Shown: positions 7,837 through 16,106, numbered from the stretch's first letter. The stretch is DNA of 64,000 bases from Anaerobium acetethylicum (GCF_900096945.1 NZ_FMKA01000001.1:248001-312000); one strand, 5' to 3'. Numbers and translations: made by a program. The notes: generated from the letters alone by a model not told the origin.

Positions 7837-7870
7837 TTACTTTGTTCTTGAAAAAGCAGGAGATGAGAGT

Positions 7871-9097
7871 ATGGAATTTTTTCTGGAATTACAGGACGAA
7901 GAGTTGTGGAATGAATTCTACAGATATAAAATGGAGCGCGGACATCTGAACAGCCGCGAAGACGCCTCTCTGAGCCTGTTTATTGCTGGCAGGATGTTTC
8001 GAAGCTACGGCAAAAGTCTGTCAGAAGGCGTATACCGATTTGATTATCCCACAAAGAGCCTGATCAACAAGGTAGGTACTGGTAAGAAACGTGTGGTATA
8101 TTCATTCGGCGATGAAGAAAGTATGATCCTGAAATTTCTTGCATACAGACTATATAAATACGATTCTAAAATGTCTTCCAGATGCTATTCATTCAGAAAA
8201 GATATCGGGGCAAAAAAAGCAATCAGAAGGCTTTCAAATATAAAGAACATACAATGCATGTATGGGTATAAGCTCGACGTGCATAATTATTTCAACAGCA
8301 TTGACACAGAACTCTTATTAACGATGCTTCAGGATGCCATAGACGATGATGAACCCCTTTATGCATTCCTGGACTGCCTGCTCACTGCTGATAAAGCATA
8401 TTTTAACAATCAGCTCATAACGGAGAAGCGCGGAGCAATGGCTGGAATTCCCATATCTCCATTTTTTGCAAATATATATCTAAGTGAAATGGACAGGCAT
8501 TTTGAAGAACTGGGAGCTGCATACGCCAGGTATTCAGATGATATCATTGTTTTCGCTGAAAATGAAGATACCTTACAGCTCTACCGCCAATATATCCTGG
8601 ATACGCTGGAAAAACTTAAGCTGACAATCAATAAAGACAAAGAATATCTGATCAAACCCTACCAGGAATGGGATTTTCTGGGAGTCGAATTTCATAACCA
8701 TGAAATTGACGTATCCCAGGTTTCATTAACTAAAATCAAAGGCAAGATCAGAAGAAAAGCGAGGAGCATTCGGAGATGGAAGGTAAGGGAGAACATTTCT
8801 GACGAAACTGCACTGAACAGATTTGCAGAAAGCTTCAACAGAAAGTTCTACTGTAATTCAAAATCCAATGAACTGACCTGGGCAAGATGGTTTTTCCCTC
8901 TGCTGACTGTCGATAAGGGCTTAAAAGAGATCGATGCCTATATGCAGCAAAACATGAGATATATTGCCACTGGGAAGCACAACAAAGGCAATTACAGGAT
9001 AACTTATGAGATGCTGAAGCAATTTGGATACAGGAATCTGGTAAATGAATATTACAGGTTCATCAGCAAAGACTGGTCAGCGGATTTTGATGAGTGA
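7871..9097 (+). CDS. Free-standing reverse transcriptase, unclassified
   Basis: 408-residue RNA-directed DNA polymerase. Motif A is YKLDVHNYFNSI with catalytic Asp136. Motif B is AGIPISPFFANIYL (191-204). Motif C is YARYSDDIIVF with Asp223 and Asp224. INKDKE (253-258) and DFLGVEF (268-274) follow, and a basic thumb-like region runs from 285 to the end. The catalytic set is intact. There is no maturase/endonuclease domain, so it is not a normal group II intron protein, and no VTG motif of retron RTs. Start at 7871 is set by AGGAG eight nt upstream; an in-frame TTG at 7736 would run through the leader and lacks a ribosome site. Likely a domesticated or defence-type RT working with the upstream RNA; function unknown. 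Confidence 0.85.
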   Translation: MEFFLELQDEELWNEFYRYKMERGHLNSREDASLSLFIAGRMFRSYGKSLSEGVYRFDYPTKSLINKVGTGKKRVVYSFGDEESMILKFLAYRLYKYDSKMSSRCYSFRKDIGAKKAIRRLSNIKNIQCMYGYKLDVHNYFNSIDTELLLTMLQDAIDDDEPLYAFLDCLLTADKAYFNNQLITEKRGAMAGIPISPFFANIYLSEMDRHFEELGAAYARYSDDIIVFAENEDTLQLYRQYILDTLEKLKLTINKDKEYLIKPYQEWDFLGVEFHNHEIDVSQVSLTKIKGKIRRKARSIRRWKVRENISDETALNRFAESFNRKFYCNSKSNELTWARWFFPLLTVDKGLKEIDAYMQQNMRYIATGKHNKGNYRITYEMLKQFGYRNLVNEYYRFISKDWSADFDE

Positions 9098-9221
9098 TGA
9101 TTTGTTCGTTGACAGGAATATATGGATTGCTTAGCACAGGTGGTTTACCATAATAAGATTATGTTAATCGGAACACTGATACAACTGCAGTGTGCTTGAG
9201 ACATCCCATTGACTGCAAAAA

Positions 9222-9262
9222 GAAACTGTTGAAAGATATCCTTTGCAACAGTTTCATTTTTG
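9222..9262 (+). terminator. Intrinsic terminator after the RT gene
   Basis: GAAACTGTTG (9222-9231) pairs with CAACAGTTTC (9246-9255), with AAAG/CTTT inside, followed by ATTTTTG. It closes the RT transcript as a single-gene unit. Confidence 0.8.
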
Positions 9263-9516
9263 TTAGCGGTATCAAGAGAGCATGCACAAGATAAACCAGG
9301 CTGCCCGGGGCTGGGCCGCTCAAATGAACCGTAAACGCCTCAGAAACGATTTGTACTGGAGCCCACAAGGAAAATGCGTCAACTTTTCGTTAAAGTTGTG
9401 TTTTGCGAATAGTTGGAATAGTTACTATTACAGCTTTACAAGGCCATATTTTACGAATCATGCCCGTTTGATAAACCAGACCCAAATGCAATTTATGCAT
9501 CTTATATACGAAGCTT
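9263..9516. other. Non-coding stretch between the RT terminator and ecsC-like gene
   Basis: About 250 bp with no convincing gene. It holds a GC-rich patch near 9300 and a CAACTTT/AAAGTTG hairpin near 9379-9397, which may terminate the convergent ecsC-like transcript. Together with 9098-9221 this makes 419 bp between the two convergent genes. Confidence 0.5.
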
Positions 9517-10371
9517 TTACTTCTGATCCACTGTCTTTCCAAGCAGATACCTCTTTTTGTATTTTATTCCGGCATATCTTCCTATTTTGTTGATGACCGC
9601 CGGATTTATGACTCCGCCAACAACACCAATCAAAGGCAGCCCCTGGACGAATTTTGCAGTCAGGAGGGCGTCTGAAAGCGCATCGGAAGTCTCTCTTATG
9701 ATTTCTTCCAGATCGATTGGAATACGGCCGCCTTTATCGATCATTTCACCTGTCATTTCGACTTTTCTGTCAAATTCCTTCTGTGTGTCGTCTTTTGACA
9801 TGGCTCCACCTATCAGATACAGCATATATGCCTTCTCCTGATCTGTTTCATACTGGTATCCATAGGATAAGGCTATCTCATTGACAGTTCTCAGAATGAC
9901 GGCGATAAACAGCGGTATATCCGGAAGGCCGATGCCCAACAGGCCGAGAACACCTCCCTCAAGGGCTGAAATGGAAGCGTTTAAGGTTTTCGTCTGGCCC
10001 GACTGCCTGTCCAGCTTTCTGATATGTTTTCGCTTCATTGCTCTGTCGACGGCATAATTGCTCATATCGAATTCCGCCCTGATTCTGTCCTTATCATATG
10101 TCTTTTCTATATAATCATTTCCTTTTTCAAAAACCAGATGAAACCCTTTGAAGAATGCAGTGTTTAAAGCACTCTTCAGTTTGGGTGGCACCATATTCTG
10201 GAGTTTATCCATAACGGGGCTTATCTTTGATTTCACAAAGGCATTTTCTTTTTGATTCAGTATCTTCTGCTCCTGTTTTTCAATATCCCTCAGCTGTCTT
10301 TCAAGGATGCGGCTCCTTCTACGATCTTCTCTTTCACTGTTTCGTTCCTGTACTTTTTCGGATGTTTTCAT
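9517..10371 (-). CDS. EcsC family protein
   Basis: 284 residues. The first 45 are highly charged (Arg, Glu, Lys, Gln) and probably helical. The EcsC domain follows, with the Gly-rich hydrophobic stretch ALEGGVLGLLGIGLPDIPLF near 145-165 and a C-terminal IGVVGGVINP segment near 250. EcsC was named in Bacillus subtilis beside an ABC transporter that affects secretion; its own biochemical role is unclear. Here there is no ABC transporter. Start follows AGGAG (TAGGAGAAAATGAA before the ATG). It is 22 bp downstream of the ywbE-like gene on the same strand, so the two are probably co-transcribed. Confidence 0.85.
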   Translation of the reverse strand: MKTSEKVQERNSEREDRRRSRILERQLRDIEKQEQKILNQKENAFVKSKISPVMDKLQNMVPPKLKSALNTAFFKGFHLVFEKGNDYIEKTYDKDRIRAEFDMSNYAVDRAMKRKHIRKLDRQSGQTKTLNASISALEGGVLGLLGIGLPDIPLFIAVILRTVNEIALSYGYQYETDQEKAYMLYLIGGAMSKDDTQKEFDRKVEMTGEMIDKGGRIPIDLEEIIRETSDALSDALLTAKFVQGLPLIGVVGGVINPAVINKIGRYAGIKYKKRYLLGKTVDQK

Positions 10372-10393
10372 TTCATTTTCTCCTATGATTTTC

Positions 10394-10597
10394 TTAACAG
10401 TGCCCGATTATATTCTGTACCCTTCCCACCATATCGTTCTCAACGAGCATCACCTTAATCCCGTGGGGATGAAATTTGCTGTTTGTCAGAATCCTTTTTA
10501 CATGGCCCCTTGTAAGCGTTCCGGTACGCTGGTCCTTCTTCAGGACTATATCGACCTCTGCGCCTATTTTAATATTATCTCTGTTTTGTCCGTTCAT
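10394..10597 (-). CDS. ywbE: YwbE family protein (DUF2196)
   Basis: 67-residue basic protein of the YwbE family. The pattern GAEVDIVLKKDQRTGTLTRG, then VKRILT and HPHGIKVML, is typical of this small conserved family, whose fold suggests a beta-barrel nucleic-acid-binding domain. Its role is not established. Start follows AAAGGA. It precedes the EcsC-like gene. The hairpin at 10682-10721 separates it from the kinase-like gene upstream, so it probably has its own promoter in the 85-bp gap, which is too AT-rich to pick one. Confidence 0.88.
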   Translation of the reverse strand: MNGQNRDNIKIGAEVDIVLKKDQRTGTLTRGHVKRILTNSKFHPHGIKVMLVENDMVGRVQNIIGHC

Positions 10598-10681
10598 CTT
10601 CTAATCCTTTCCGTGTCCTGCAGTTTCCTATATTTTTCTATTTTTTTCGAATGTTTGCTCTTCGCACGAATACAAAATGCA

Positions 10682-10728
10682 AGGAACTGTATTCACCCGT
10701 CTGGCTATGAATACAGTTCCTGTTTTTT
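10682..10728. terminator. Intrinsic terminator after the cytidylate-kinase-like gene
   Basis: Perfect 14-bp stem AGGAACTGTATTCA / TGAATACAGTTCCT (10682-10721). A T7 run follows on the plus strand, and TGCATTTTG on the minus strand, where the gene ends. Confidence 0.75.
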
Positions 10729-10742
10729 TGGAGTGATTACCT

Positions 10743-11402
10743 TTATTCGGCGTTTTTTTCAGTTTCTTCCTTTACCGGCATTTCTTCTTTCAGCCTTACC
10801 AGCTCTTCAATGATTTTAACTGCACCTGAAATGCCCACGGTTGTTGTGTTTATTGTAAGATCATATTCCCCAGCTTCGCCCCATTTTTTGTTCGAATAAT
10901 AGTTATGGTAGCTTTCCCTGTTCTTATCCGTCTTCTTGATCAGATCCTTCGCTTTGTCCTCTGAAAGATCATAGAGCTTGGCGATTCTTTCGATTCTTGC
11001 TGGCAGATCTGCATGAATGAAGATATTCACACAGTTTGGAAAATCTGCAAGCGCGTAGTCGGCACATCTTCCGACGATGACACAGGGGCCCTCGGTCGCT
11101 ATCTTTTTGATTGCTTCAAACTGTGCAAGAAAAACTTTATGGTTGATAGGCATGTCGACATATGCTGATGAGCCATATCCAAGTGAGTATGTATCCATTA
11201 CCAGCGAATACAAAAAACTGCTTGTCGGCTTCTCATCGTGGTTCTCAAACAATTCAGGAGCCAGACCGCTTTCTTTGGCTGCAATTGAAAGCAGTTCCTT
11301 ATCATAACATTTAATACCATAATCTTCTGCCAGAAGCTGTCCTGTTTCCTTGCCGCCGCTCCCGAATTCTCTCGCAATTGTAATTATCGTACTTGTTTTC
11401 AT
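10743..11402 (-). CDS. Cytidylate kinase-like family protein
   Basis: 219-residue P-loop kinase of the AAA/cytidylate-kinase-2 family. The N-terminus has IAREFGSGGKETGQLLA in place of a classic Walker A, followed by CYDKELL. VGRCADYAL near residue 110 and a lid-like HADLPARIERI plus DKNRESYHNYYSNKKWG segment (about 160-175) follow. The true substrate is unknown; canonical Cmk is a different subfamily. Start at 11402 is chosen because AAGAGGAG lies 7 nt upstream; a longer frame to 11456 lacks a ribosome site. Ends with an acidic tail. It stands alone between terminator 10682-10721 and rluD. Confidence 0.85.
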   Translation of the reverse strand: MKTSTIITIAREFGSGGKETGQLLAEDYGIKCYDKELLSIAAKESGLAPELFENHDEKPTSSFLYSLVMDTYSLGYGSSAYVDMPINHKVFLAQFEAIKKIATEGPCVIVGRCADYALADFPNCVNIFIHADLPARIERIAKLYDLSEDKAKDLIKKTDKNRESYHNYYSNKKWGEAGEYDLTINTTTVGISGAVKIIEELVRLKEEMPVKEETEKNAE

Positions 11403-11502
11403 ATAATTCACTCCTCTTTTATGAAATGCCTTAATATCTAGTTGTCTATGTGTCATTATAATACATTTTTCAAAAAAAGTACAGTTGCTGTGTGCATGTC
11501 GA

Positions 11503-12411
11503 TCATCCGCGCAGCTTATTTAACAGTTTTTCAAAATATTCAGGCAGCGGAGCCTCAAATTCCATGTACTGCCCGGTCCTCGGATGTATAAATCCAAGAG
11601 TCATTGCGTGCAGTACCTGTCCCTGCAGATGATAGCTGCTATCCCTGGGACCATATACGGCATCTCCCAGAAGGGGATGATTAATGCTAGCCATATGTAC
11701 GCGGATCTGATGGGTTCTGCCCGTCTCCAGCTGGCACTCAATGTAGGTGAAAGAGCCTATTTTTTCAAGAACCTTATAATGGGTAACAGCCGGCTTTCCA
11801 TTCTTGTGGTTGACTGCCATCTTTTTTCTGTCTACAGGATGCCTGCCAATAGGGGCATCTACTGTACCGCTCTCTTCTTTCATGCCATGATAGACAATGG
11901 CCCGGTATTTCCTCGTAATGGAATGTACGCTCAGCTGCTCGGCAATAAAATTGTGTGCGGCATCGTTTTTACATACTACAAGAAGCCCTGTAGTATCCAT
12001 GTCAATGCGGTGGACGATTCCAGGCCGGAGCACGCCGTTGATGCCTGAAAGACTGTCCTTACAGTGGTACATGATGGCATTTACCAGCGTTCCTGAATAG
12101 TGGCCCGCTGAAGGATGGACGACCATTCCCTTTGGCTTGTTCACAACCAGCACATCCTCATCTTCATAAATGATATCGAGAGGTATATTTTCCGGTTCGA
12201 TATCCGGTTCGCGGTCTTCAGGTATCTGAAATTCAATGACGTCGCCAGCTGAAACCTTATAGTTCGCTTTGACCGTGGATCCATTTACCATCACGCCTCC
12301 GTTTTTCAATATGCCCTGAATGCGGGAACGGGAAATGCTCTCGACCATTTCTGATATATACTTGTCTATTCTTGCTCCTGTACATTCTGCAGGGACAATA
12401 AATTTTTCCAT
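11503..12411 (-). CDS. rluD: Large subunit rRNA pseudouridine synthase, RluD type
   Basis: RluA-family pseudouridine synthase. The N-terminal S4 RNA-binding domain spans about 15-75 (RIDKYISE, SRSRIQGILKNGGVMVNG). The catalytic domain follows with GIVHRIDMDTTGLLVV, where Asp is the nucleophile, then ETGRTHQIRVH near the C-terminus. Expected targets are uridines of 23S rRNA. The start at 12411 has GGAG 8 nt upstream and matches the family N-terminus MEKF. An alternative ATG at 12453, with AAAGGA, overlaps lspA. It follows lspA, as in many Gram-positive genomes. Confidence 0.93.
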   Translation of the reverse strand: MEKFIVPAECTGARIDKYISEMVESISRSRIQGILKNGGVMVNGSTVKANYKVSAGDVIEFQIPEDREPDIEPENIPLDIIYEDEDVLVVNKPKGMVVHPSAGHYSGTLVNAIMYHCKDSLSGINGVLRPGIVHRIDMDTTGLLVVCKNDAAHNFIAEQLSVHSITRKYRAIVYHGMKEESGTVDAPIGRHPVDRKKMAVNHKNGKPAVTHYKVLEKIGSFTYIECQLETGRTHQIRVHMASINHPLLGDAVYGPRDSSYHLQGQVLHAMTLGFIHPRTGQYMEFEAPLPEYFEKLLNKLRG

Positions 12412-12442
12412 CTGTTTTACTCCAATCATACTTTCGGCCATA

Positions 12443-12970
12443 TCAATCATCATTTCTATCCTTTTTTAAAGAAATAAAATCAAGATCGCTTTCCTTATAA
12501 ATGAAAAGAAAAAGCACCATCAGAAGCCCTGCGGCAATTGTGACATAGCAGTCTGCCACATTGAAAATAGGGAAATCAATCAGCTTGAAGTATAGGAAGT
12601 CGATTACATAAGAATTCCGTATTCTGTCAATCATGTTGCCGACAGCGCCTGCAGCCATGAGTATGCTTACGATTCTCAGAGGCATGTATTTCCTCGAATC
12701 CGGAATCCTGGTATAGACATATCCGATACCTGCAAGTATGATTACACCGCTGATAATAAAGAAAATCTTCTGGTTCTCAAGGATTCCGAAAGCAGCCCCT
12801 CTGTTCTCAAGGTACTGCAGCTCGAATACCCCCTTTATGAGTATGAATGGTTCCCTGTCTTTCAAATTTTCAACTACCAATATTTTTGTAAGCTGATCAA
12901 TCACGATCAGCAGGAAACATCCGGCTATTCCGACTATGTTATATAATAAACTCTTATTCTTTGCCTTCAA
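12443..12970 (-). CDS. lspA: Lipoprotein signal peptidase (SPase II)
   Basis: Aspartic protease in the cytoplasmic membrane that removes the signal peptide of prolipoproteins such as the DUF3048 and DacA-like proteins of this window. Four hydrophobic segments. The two catalytic aspartates lie in AVGNMIDRIRN (Asp115) and FNVADCYVT (Asp140), using the start chosen here. The start is a TTG at 12970 because TGAGG lies 9 nt upstream. A TTG at 12985 would add five residues and overlap aroB but has poor spacing. 175 residues is a usual length. Flanked tightly by aroB and rluD in one operon. Confidence 0.94.
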   Translation of the reverse strand: MKAKNKSLLYNIVGIAGCFLLIVIDQLTKILVVENLKDREPFILIKGVFELQYLENRGAAFGILENQKIFFIISGVIILAGIGYVYTRIPDSRKYMPLRIVSILMAAGAVGNMIDRIRNSYVIDFLYFKLIDFPIFNVADCYVTIAAGLLMVLFLFIYKESDLDFISLKKDRNDD

Positions 12971-12974
12971 TTGC

Positions 12975-14075
12975 TTAATCCTCAATCTCTCTGCACAGAT
13001 ATCCTGTAGCTTCCCTCAATTCATCATCAGTAACAGTCTTATCTATGAAGGCATTACCGATTGATTTAAGGAGTATGAATCTGATCTGGCCACGGTCCAT
13101 CTTTTTATCAAGCTTAACTGTATTTATGATCTCATCAAGACTGATGCTTTCCATACTGACAGGAAGCCGGAAACCGACGAACATATCCCTGATTTCAAGA
13201 AATTCATCTTCTTTCAGATAACCGCGTTTCCACGAAATATATGCAGCTGCCACTGAACCAAGCGCAACGCATTCCCCATGAAGCAGTTTAAAATCCATGT
13301 ATTTTTCTATGGCATGCCCAATTGTATGTCCAAAATTCAGAAGCGCCCGCTCGCCTTTTTCCTCTGGATCTTCTTCAACAACCCTGCCTTTGATGACACA
13401 GCTTCTGTAAATCATTTCTTCAAGAATTTCAGGGTCCTTTTCGTATATCTCGACCATATTTTCGATCAGCCATTCAAAGTAATGCTCATCCTTGATCAGC
13501 CCATGCTTGAGGATTTCTCCCATTCCCGAAAAATACTGCCTTGGGTTCAGGGTGTTGAGGGTGCTGATATTCATGTAAACAAGTCGTGGCTGATGAAACG
13601 CGCCAACCATGTTCTTATAACTGTCGAAATCTACCCCAGTCTTGCCTCCGATGCTGCTGTCGACCTGGGACAGCAAGGTGGTAGGAAGCTGGATGAAATC
13701 AATGCCCCTTAAATAAGTCGCAGCAGCGAAGCCTGTCAGATCACCTGTAACACCGCCGCCCAGGGCGACAAGGATATCCTTCCGGTCAAACCTTGACATG
13801 ATCAGAAATTCGTAAAGCCCGCGCACTGTATCAAGCGTCTTGTTTTCCTCACCTGCTTCAAAAGTGAATATGACGACCTGGTCTGATATACCTTTCAAAA
13901 CATCCGCAACTTCCTGACTGTAGAGGCTTCCGGCATTGCTGTCCGTTACGATGCAGATTTTCCTGTTCTCTGCTCCCAAAGCCTTCAACTCCTCTGCCAG
14001 GCGGTCGTAAGAGTTTTCTATAATAATATTATAAATCGGTTTTTTATTGTAATTTACTGTAAGCATTTTTGACAT
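12975..14075 (-). CDS. aroB: 3-dehydroquinate synthase
   Basis: Converts DAHP to 3-dehydroquinate, the second shikimate step, using NAD and a divalent metal. Visible motifs are the NAD-binding GGGVTGDLTGF, then LPTTLLSQVDSSIGGKTGVDF near residue 130-150. The metal ligands lie in the Glu-rich region after 185 and in NFGHTIGHAIE and LLHGECVALG (about 245-270). 366 residues is normal. Start ATG at 14075 with AAAGGAAA 12-13 nt upstream. No other aromatic-pathway gene is present. It sits inside the ylmH-lspA part of the division-linked block, an unusual place, with very short gaps that indicate co-transcription. Confidence 0.96.
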   Translation of the reverse strand: MSKMLTVNYNKKPIYNIIIENSYDRLAEELKALGAENRKICIVTDSNAGSLYSQEVADVLKGISDQVVIFTFEAGEENKTLDTVRGLYEFLIMSRFDRKDILVALGGGVTGDLTGFAAATYLRGIDFIQLPTTLLSQVDSSIGGKTGVDFDSYKNMVGAFHQPRLVYMNISTLNTLNPRQYFSGMGEILKHGLIKDEHYFEWLIENMVEIYEKDPEILEEMIYRSCVIKGRVVEEDPEEKGERALLNFGHTIGHAIEKYMDFKLLHGECVALGSVAAAYISWKRGYLKEDEFLEIRDMFVGFRLPVSMESISLDEIINTVKLDKKMDRGQIRFILLKSIGNAFIDKTVTDDELREATGYLCREIED

Positions 14076-14098
14076 GATAGTTTAGTTTCCTTTCCAAT

Positions 14099-14854
14099 TT
14101 ATACATATTTGAGGATTTTTATAAAATAGCGTCCTTTTTTTGTCTGGGACACGACTTCTTTGAAAATGAATTTTCCCTTCCCACGTATTGATACGATGTC
14201 GTCAGGTTTCAGGACAGTGCTGTTAGAGAGGTTCTGCCTTCCGTTGATGAATACATTCCCATCTTCAGCCAGAACAGACATGCTGCTCCTGGAAGATGAA
14301 AAGGCAAGCGCCATTATGCTGTCAATCCTGGCTGAGGCTACAGATCCGCATATCTCATCAAACTCCTGGGCTGAACTGATGTTCTCCAGGGAGTCTATGG
14401 TTGTCCTGACATTCGTATGCTTTACACGAACCAGTTCATTCGCAAGGAAACCGCCAAAGGAACATGCGGCTATAATATAGCCGGTGTTGTCCTTAACGAC
14501 AATATCCCCGATCCTGCTCCTGTCGATTCCAAGATTCAAAACGGCTCCAAGGAAGTCCCTGTGGGTAAGAGAATCTGAAAATTTCCTGTTCAGAGGCTCC
14601 ACTTTAACGCATATAAGCGGATATTCTATTTCATAATAAAGATCTTCCGGTATAAACGCTGCCATCTGTCGCTCGGCAAGGCCATAACCGCCAAAAGTTT
14701 CCCACCTTACAGCGGGAAACTCGTTATGTGTGCTATGTAAGATCTTTAGTTCATTCAAATTCAGAAAATCCGTAAAAGTTACAATGTTTTTATAATATGC
14801 GGAAAAAGCCGTATCGATCAGCTTTTTCTGCAATATAAGTTCTTCTTTTGTCAT
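14099..14854 (-). CDS. ylmH: YlmH family S4-domain RNA-binding protein
   Basis: 251-residue YlmH homologue. A central putative RNA-binding region (YEIEYPLICVKVEPLNRKFSD, LGIDRSRIGDI) is followed by a C-terminal S4 domain from about 180 with SRSSMSVLAEDGNVFINGRQNLS. Members associate with ribosomes, and in B. subtilis YlmH has been linked to a quality-control pathway for stalled 50S subunits. Start is the ATG at 14854; the ribosome site before it is weak. It lies 17 bp after sepF, the standard yggS-sepF-ylmH order. Confidence 0.92.
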   Translation of the reverse strand: MTKEELILQKKLIDTAFSAYYKNIVTFTDFLNLNELKILHSTHNEFPAVRWETFGGYGLAERQMAAFIPEDLYYEIEYPLICVKVEPLNRKFSDSLTHRDFLGAVLNLGIDRSRIGDIVVKDNTGYIIAACSFGGFLANELVRVKHTNVRTTIDSLENISSAQEFDEICGSVASARIDSIMALAFSSSRSSMSVLAEDGNVFINGRQNLSNSTVLKPDDIVSIRGKGKFIFKEVVSQTKKGRYFIKILKYV

Positions 14855-14871
14855 AATTTAAGTCTGTCCGG

Positions 14872-15390
14872 CTAGAATTCGGTCTGTAATGCCGGAACAT
14901 CAAAAGCGCCGTTTAAAATGCTCTGAAAATCACCAGAAATATCTACTGTAGAAGGTGTGATAATAAATATGTAGTTAGAAATTTTCTGAAGGTTTCCGCT
15001 TATTGCGAAACATGAACCTGATGTGAAATCTATGATTCTCTGTGCAACATCGACTTCGATGCCTTCCAGATTAAGGACAACTGTACGGCCGCTCAGCAGA
15101 GTTTCCGTAATTTCTCTTGAATCTTCAACATTTGCCGGCTTAATTACGCAGACTTCCATGCCATTTATCTGTTTTCTTGATGGACGAATTGGAGTGATCT
15201 TACCATTTTTAGACTGTGCTGCCTTTGTTTTGAAGTCATCCCTTCCATAATCGTCATAACTTTTATCTTCAGCTTTCGCTTTGTTCACAAAACTTTTTGT
15301 AGCCGGTTCATCCATGAAATCATCATCGTCATCATAAACTTCATCCCCGTTAAGCCTCATCAAATCCATAAACTTATTAAACATACTCAT
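14872..15390 (-). CDS. sepF: Cell division protein SepF
   Basis: Membrane-associated partner of FtsZ that bundles filaments and helps anchor the Z ring. The N-terminus begins MSMFNKFMDLM, a likely membrane-binding amphipathic helix, followed by an acidic Asp-rich linker to about residue 75. The conserved SepF domain (about 90-165) has RPSRKQINGMEVCVIKP, SGRTVVLNLEG and IDFTSGSCFAISG. Start follows AGGAGAG. Neighbours are yggS upstream and ylmH downstream, as in most Firmicutes. No change from the family pattern is seen. Confidence 0.95.
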   Translation of the reverse strand: MSMFNKFMDLMRLNGDEVYDDDDDFMDEPATKSFVNKAKAEDKSYDDYGRDDFKTKAAQSKNGKITPIRPSRKQINGMEVCVIKPANVEDSREITETLLSGRTVVLNLEGIEVDVAQRIIDFTSGSCFAISGNLQKISNYIFIITPSTVDISGDFQSILNGAFDVPALQTEF

Positions 15391-15410
15391 TCCATACTCT
15401 CCTATCTATG

Positions 15411-16106
15411 CTATACAATATTATAATTTCGTCCTCCGAAAATTCCAGTCCCAACCCTGATCATAGTAGCTCCCTCTTCAACAGCCACTTCATAATCCCC
15501 TGTCATGCCCATTGAAAGCTCGCTCATAGATACATTATCCTTGTTTTTAGTTTTTATGTCAACAGATAATTGTTTTAATTTCCTGAAATACTGCCTGTTC
15601 TGTTCTGGATTTTCAACAAAAGGCGCGATTGTCATAAGCCCCTTAATTTTCACATTTTCGAGTTTCGCAATCTGTTCAATCAGGTTTTCGACCTCTTCAC
15701 ATTTCACTCCGTACTTCGTATCCTCTTCTGCAACATTGACTTCAATCAGTACAGACACCACTACATTCTTTTTAAGCGCCTCCTGGCTGATTGTTTCCGC
15801 AAGACGGAGCGAATCAACAGAATGTATCATTTTCACCTTGTCAACGATATACTTCACCTTGTTTCTCTGCAGATGCCCGATCAGATGCCAGTTCAGGTTC
15901 TCTGGAAGTATATCGTACTTTTCAGACAGTTCCTGAACCTTATTTTCGCCAAATTCTATGATGCCTGCATCCATCGCTTCTTCAATCATGGATACTGGTT
16001 TTGTTTTGCTTACCGCAATAAGGGTTACTTCTTCCCTTTTTCGGCCAGCTCTGTCGCAGGCTGCCTGGATGCGTTTTTCAACTTCTGCCAAATTTTCTTT
16101 TATCAT
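15411..16106 (-). CDS. yggS: PLP homeostasis protein, YggS/PROSC family
   Basis: 231-residue pyridoxal-phosphate-binding protein with an alanine-racemase-like TIM barrel but no known catalytic activity; it buffers PLP and affects amino-acid metabolism. The PLP lysine is in LIAVSKTKP near residue 35, followed by FGENKVQEL and WHLIGHLQRNK. The C-terminus has LSMGMTGDYEVAVEEGATMIRVGTGIFG, which binds the phosphate. Start follows AAAGGAAA. It is first of the yggS-sepF-ylmH string, 34 bp after a large envelope protein gene. Confidence 0.95.
   Translation of the reverse strand: MIKENLAEVEKRIQAACDRAGRKREEVTLIAVSKTKPVSMIEEAMDAGIIEFGENKVQELSEKYDILPENLNWHLIGHLQRNKVKYIVDKVKMIHSVDSLRLAETISQEALKKNVVVSVLIEVNVAEEDTKYGVKCEEVENLIEQIAKLENVKIKGLMTIAPFVENPEQNRQYFRKLKQLSVDIKTKNKDNVSMSELSMGMTGDYEVAVEEGATMIRVGTGIFGGRNYNIV

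Noticed and set aside
7736-7870. In-frame N-terminal extension of the RT from a TTG
   Set aside because: It would translate through the inverted repeats, has no ribosome site, and ATG 7871 has AGGAG at ideal spacing.
7715-9097. Calling the RT locus a retron
   Set aside because: The a1/a2-like arms fit, but the RT has no VTG motif, no clear msd-type long hairpin is seen in the leader, and no effector gene is linked.
7871-9097. Group II intron or diversity-generating retroelement
   Set aside because: No maturase or HNH domain, no intron domain V-like RNA noticed, and no template/variable repeat pair found near the RT.
4934-9500. A prophage or integrative element bounded by the recombinase
   Set aside because: No phage structural, replication or transfer genes, no direct repeats that look like attachment sites, and the AI-2E gene looks ordinary.
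9282-9593. 103-residue plus-strand frame after the RT
   Set aside because: No ribosome site, low-complexity Phe/Tyr-rich sequence, and its 3' part is antisense to the EcsC-like gene.
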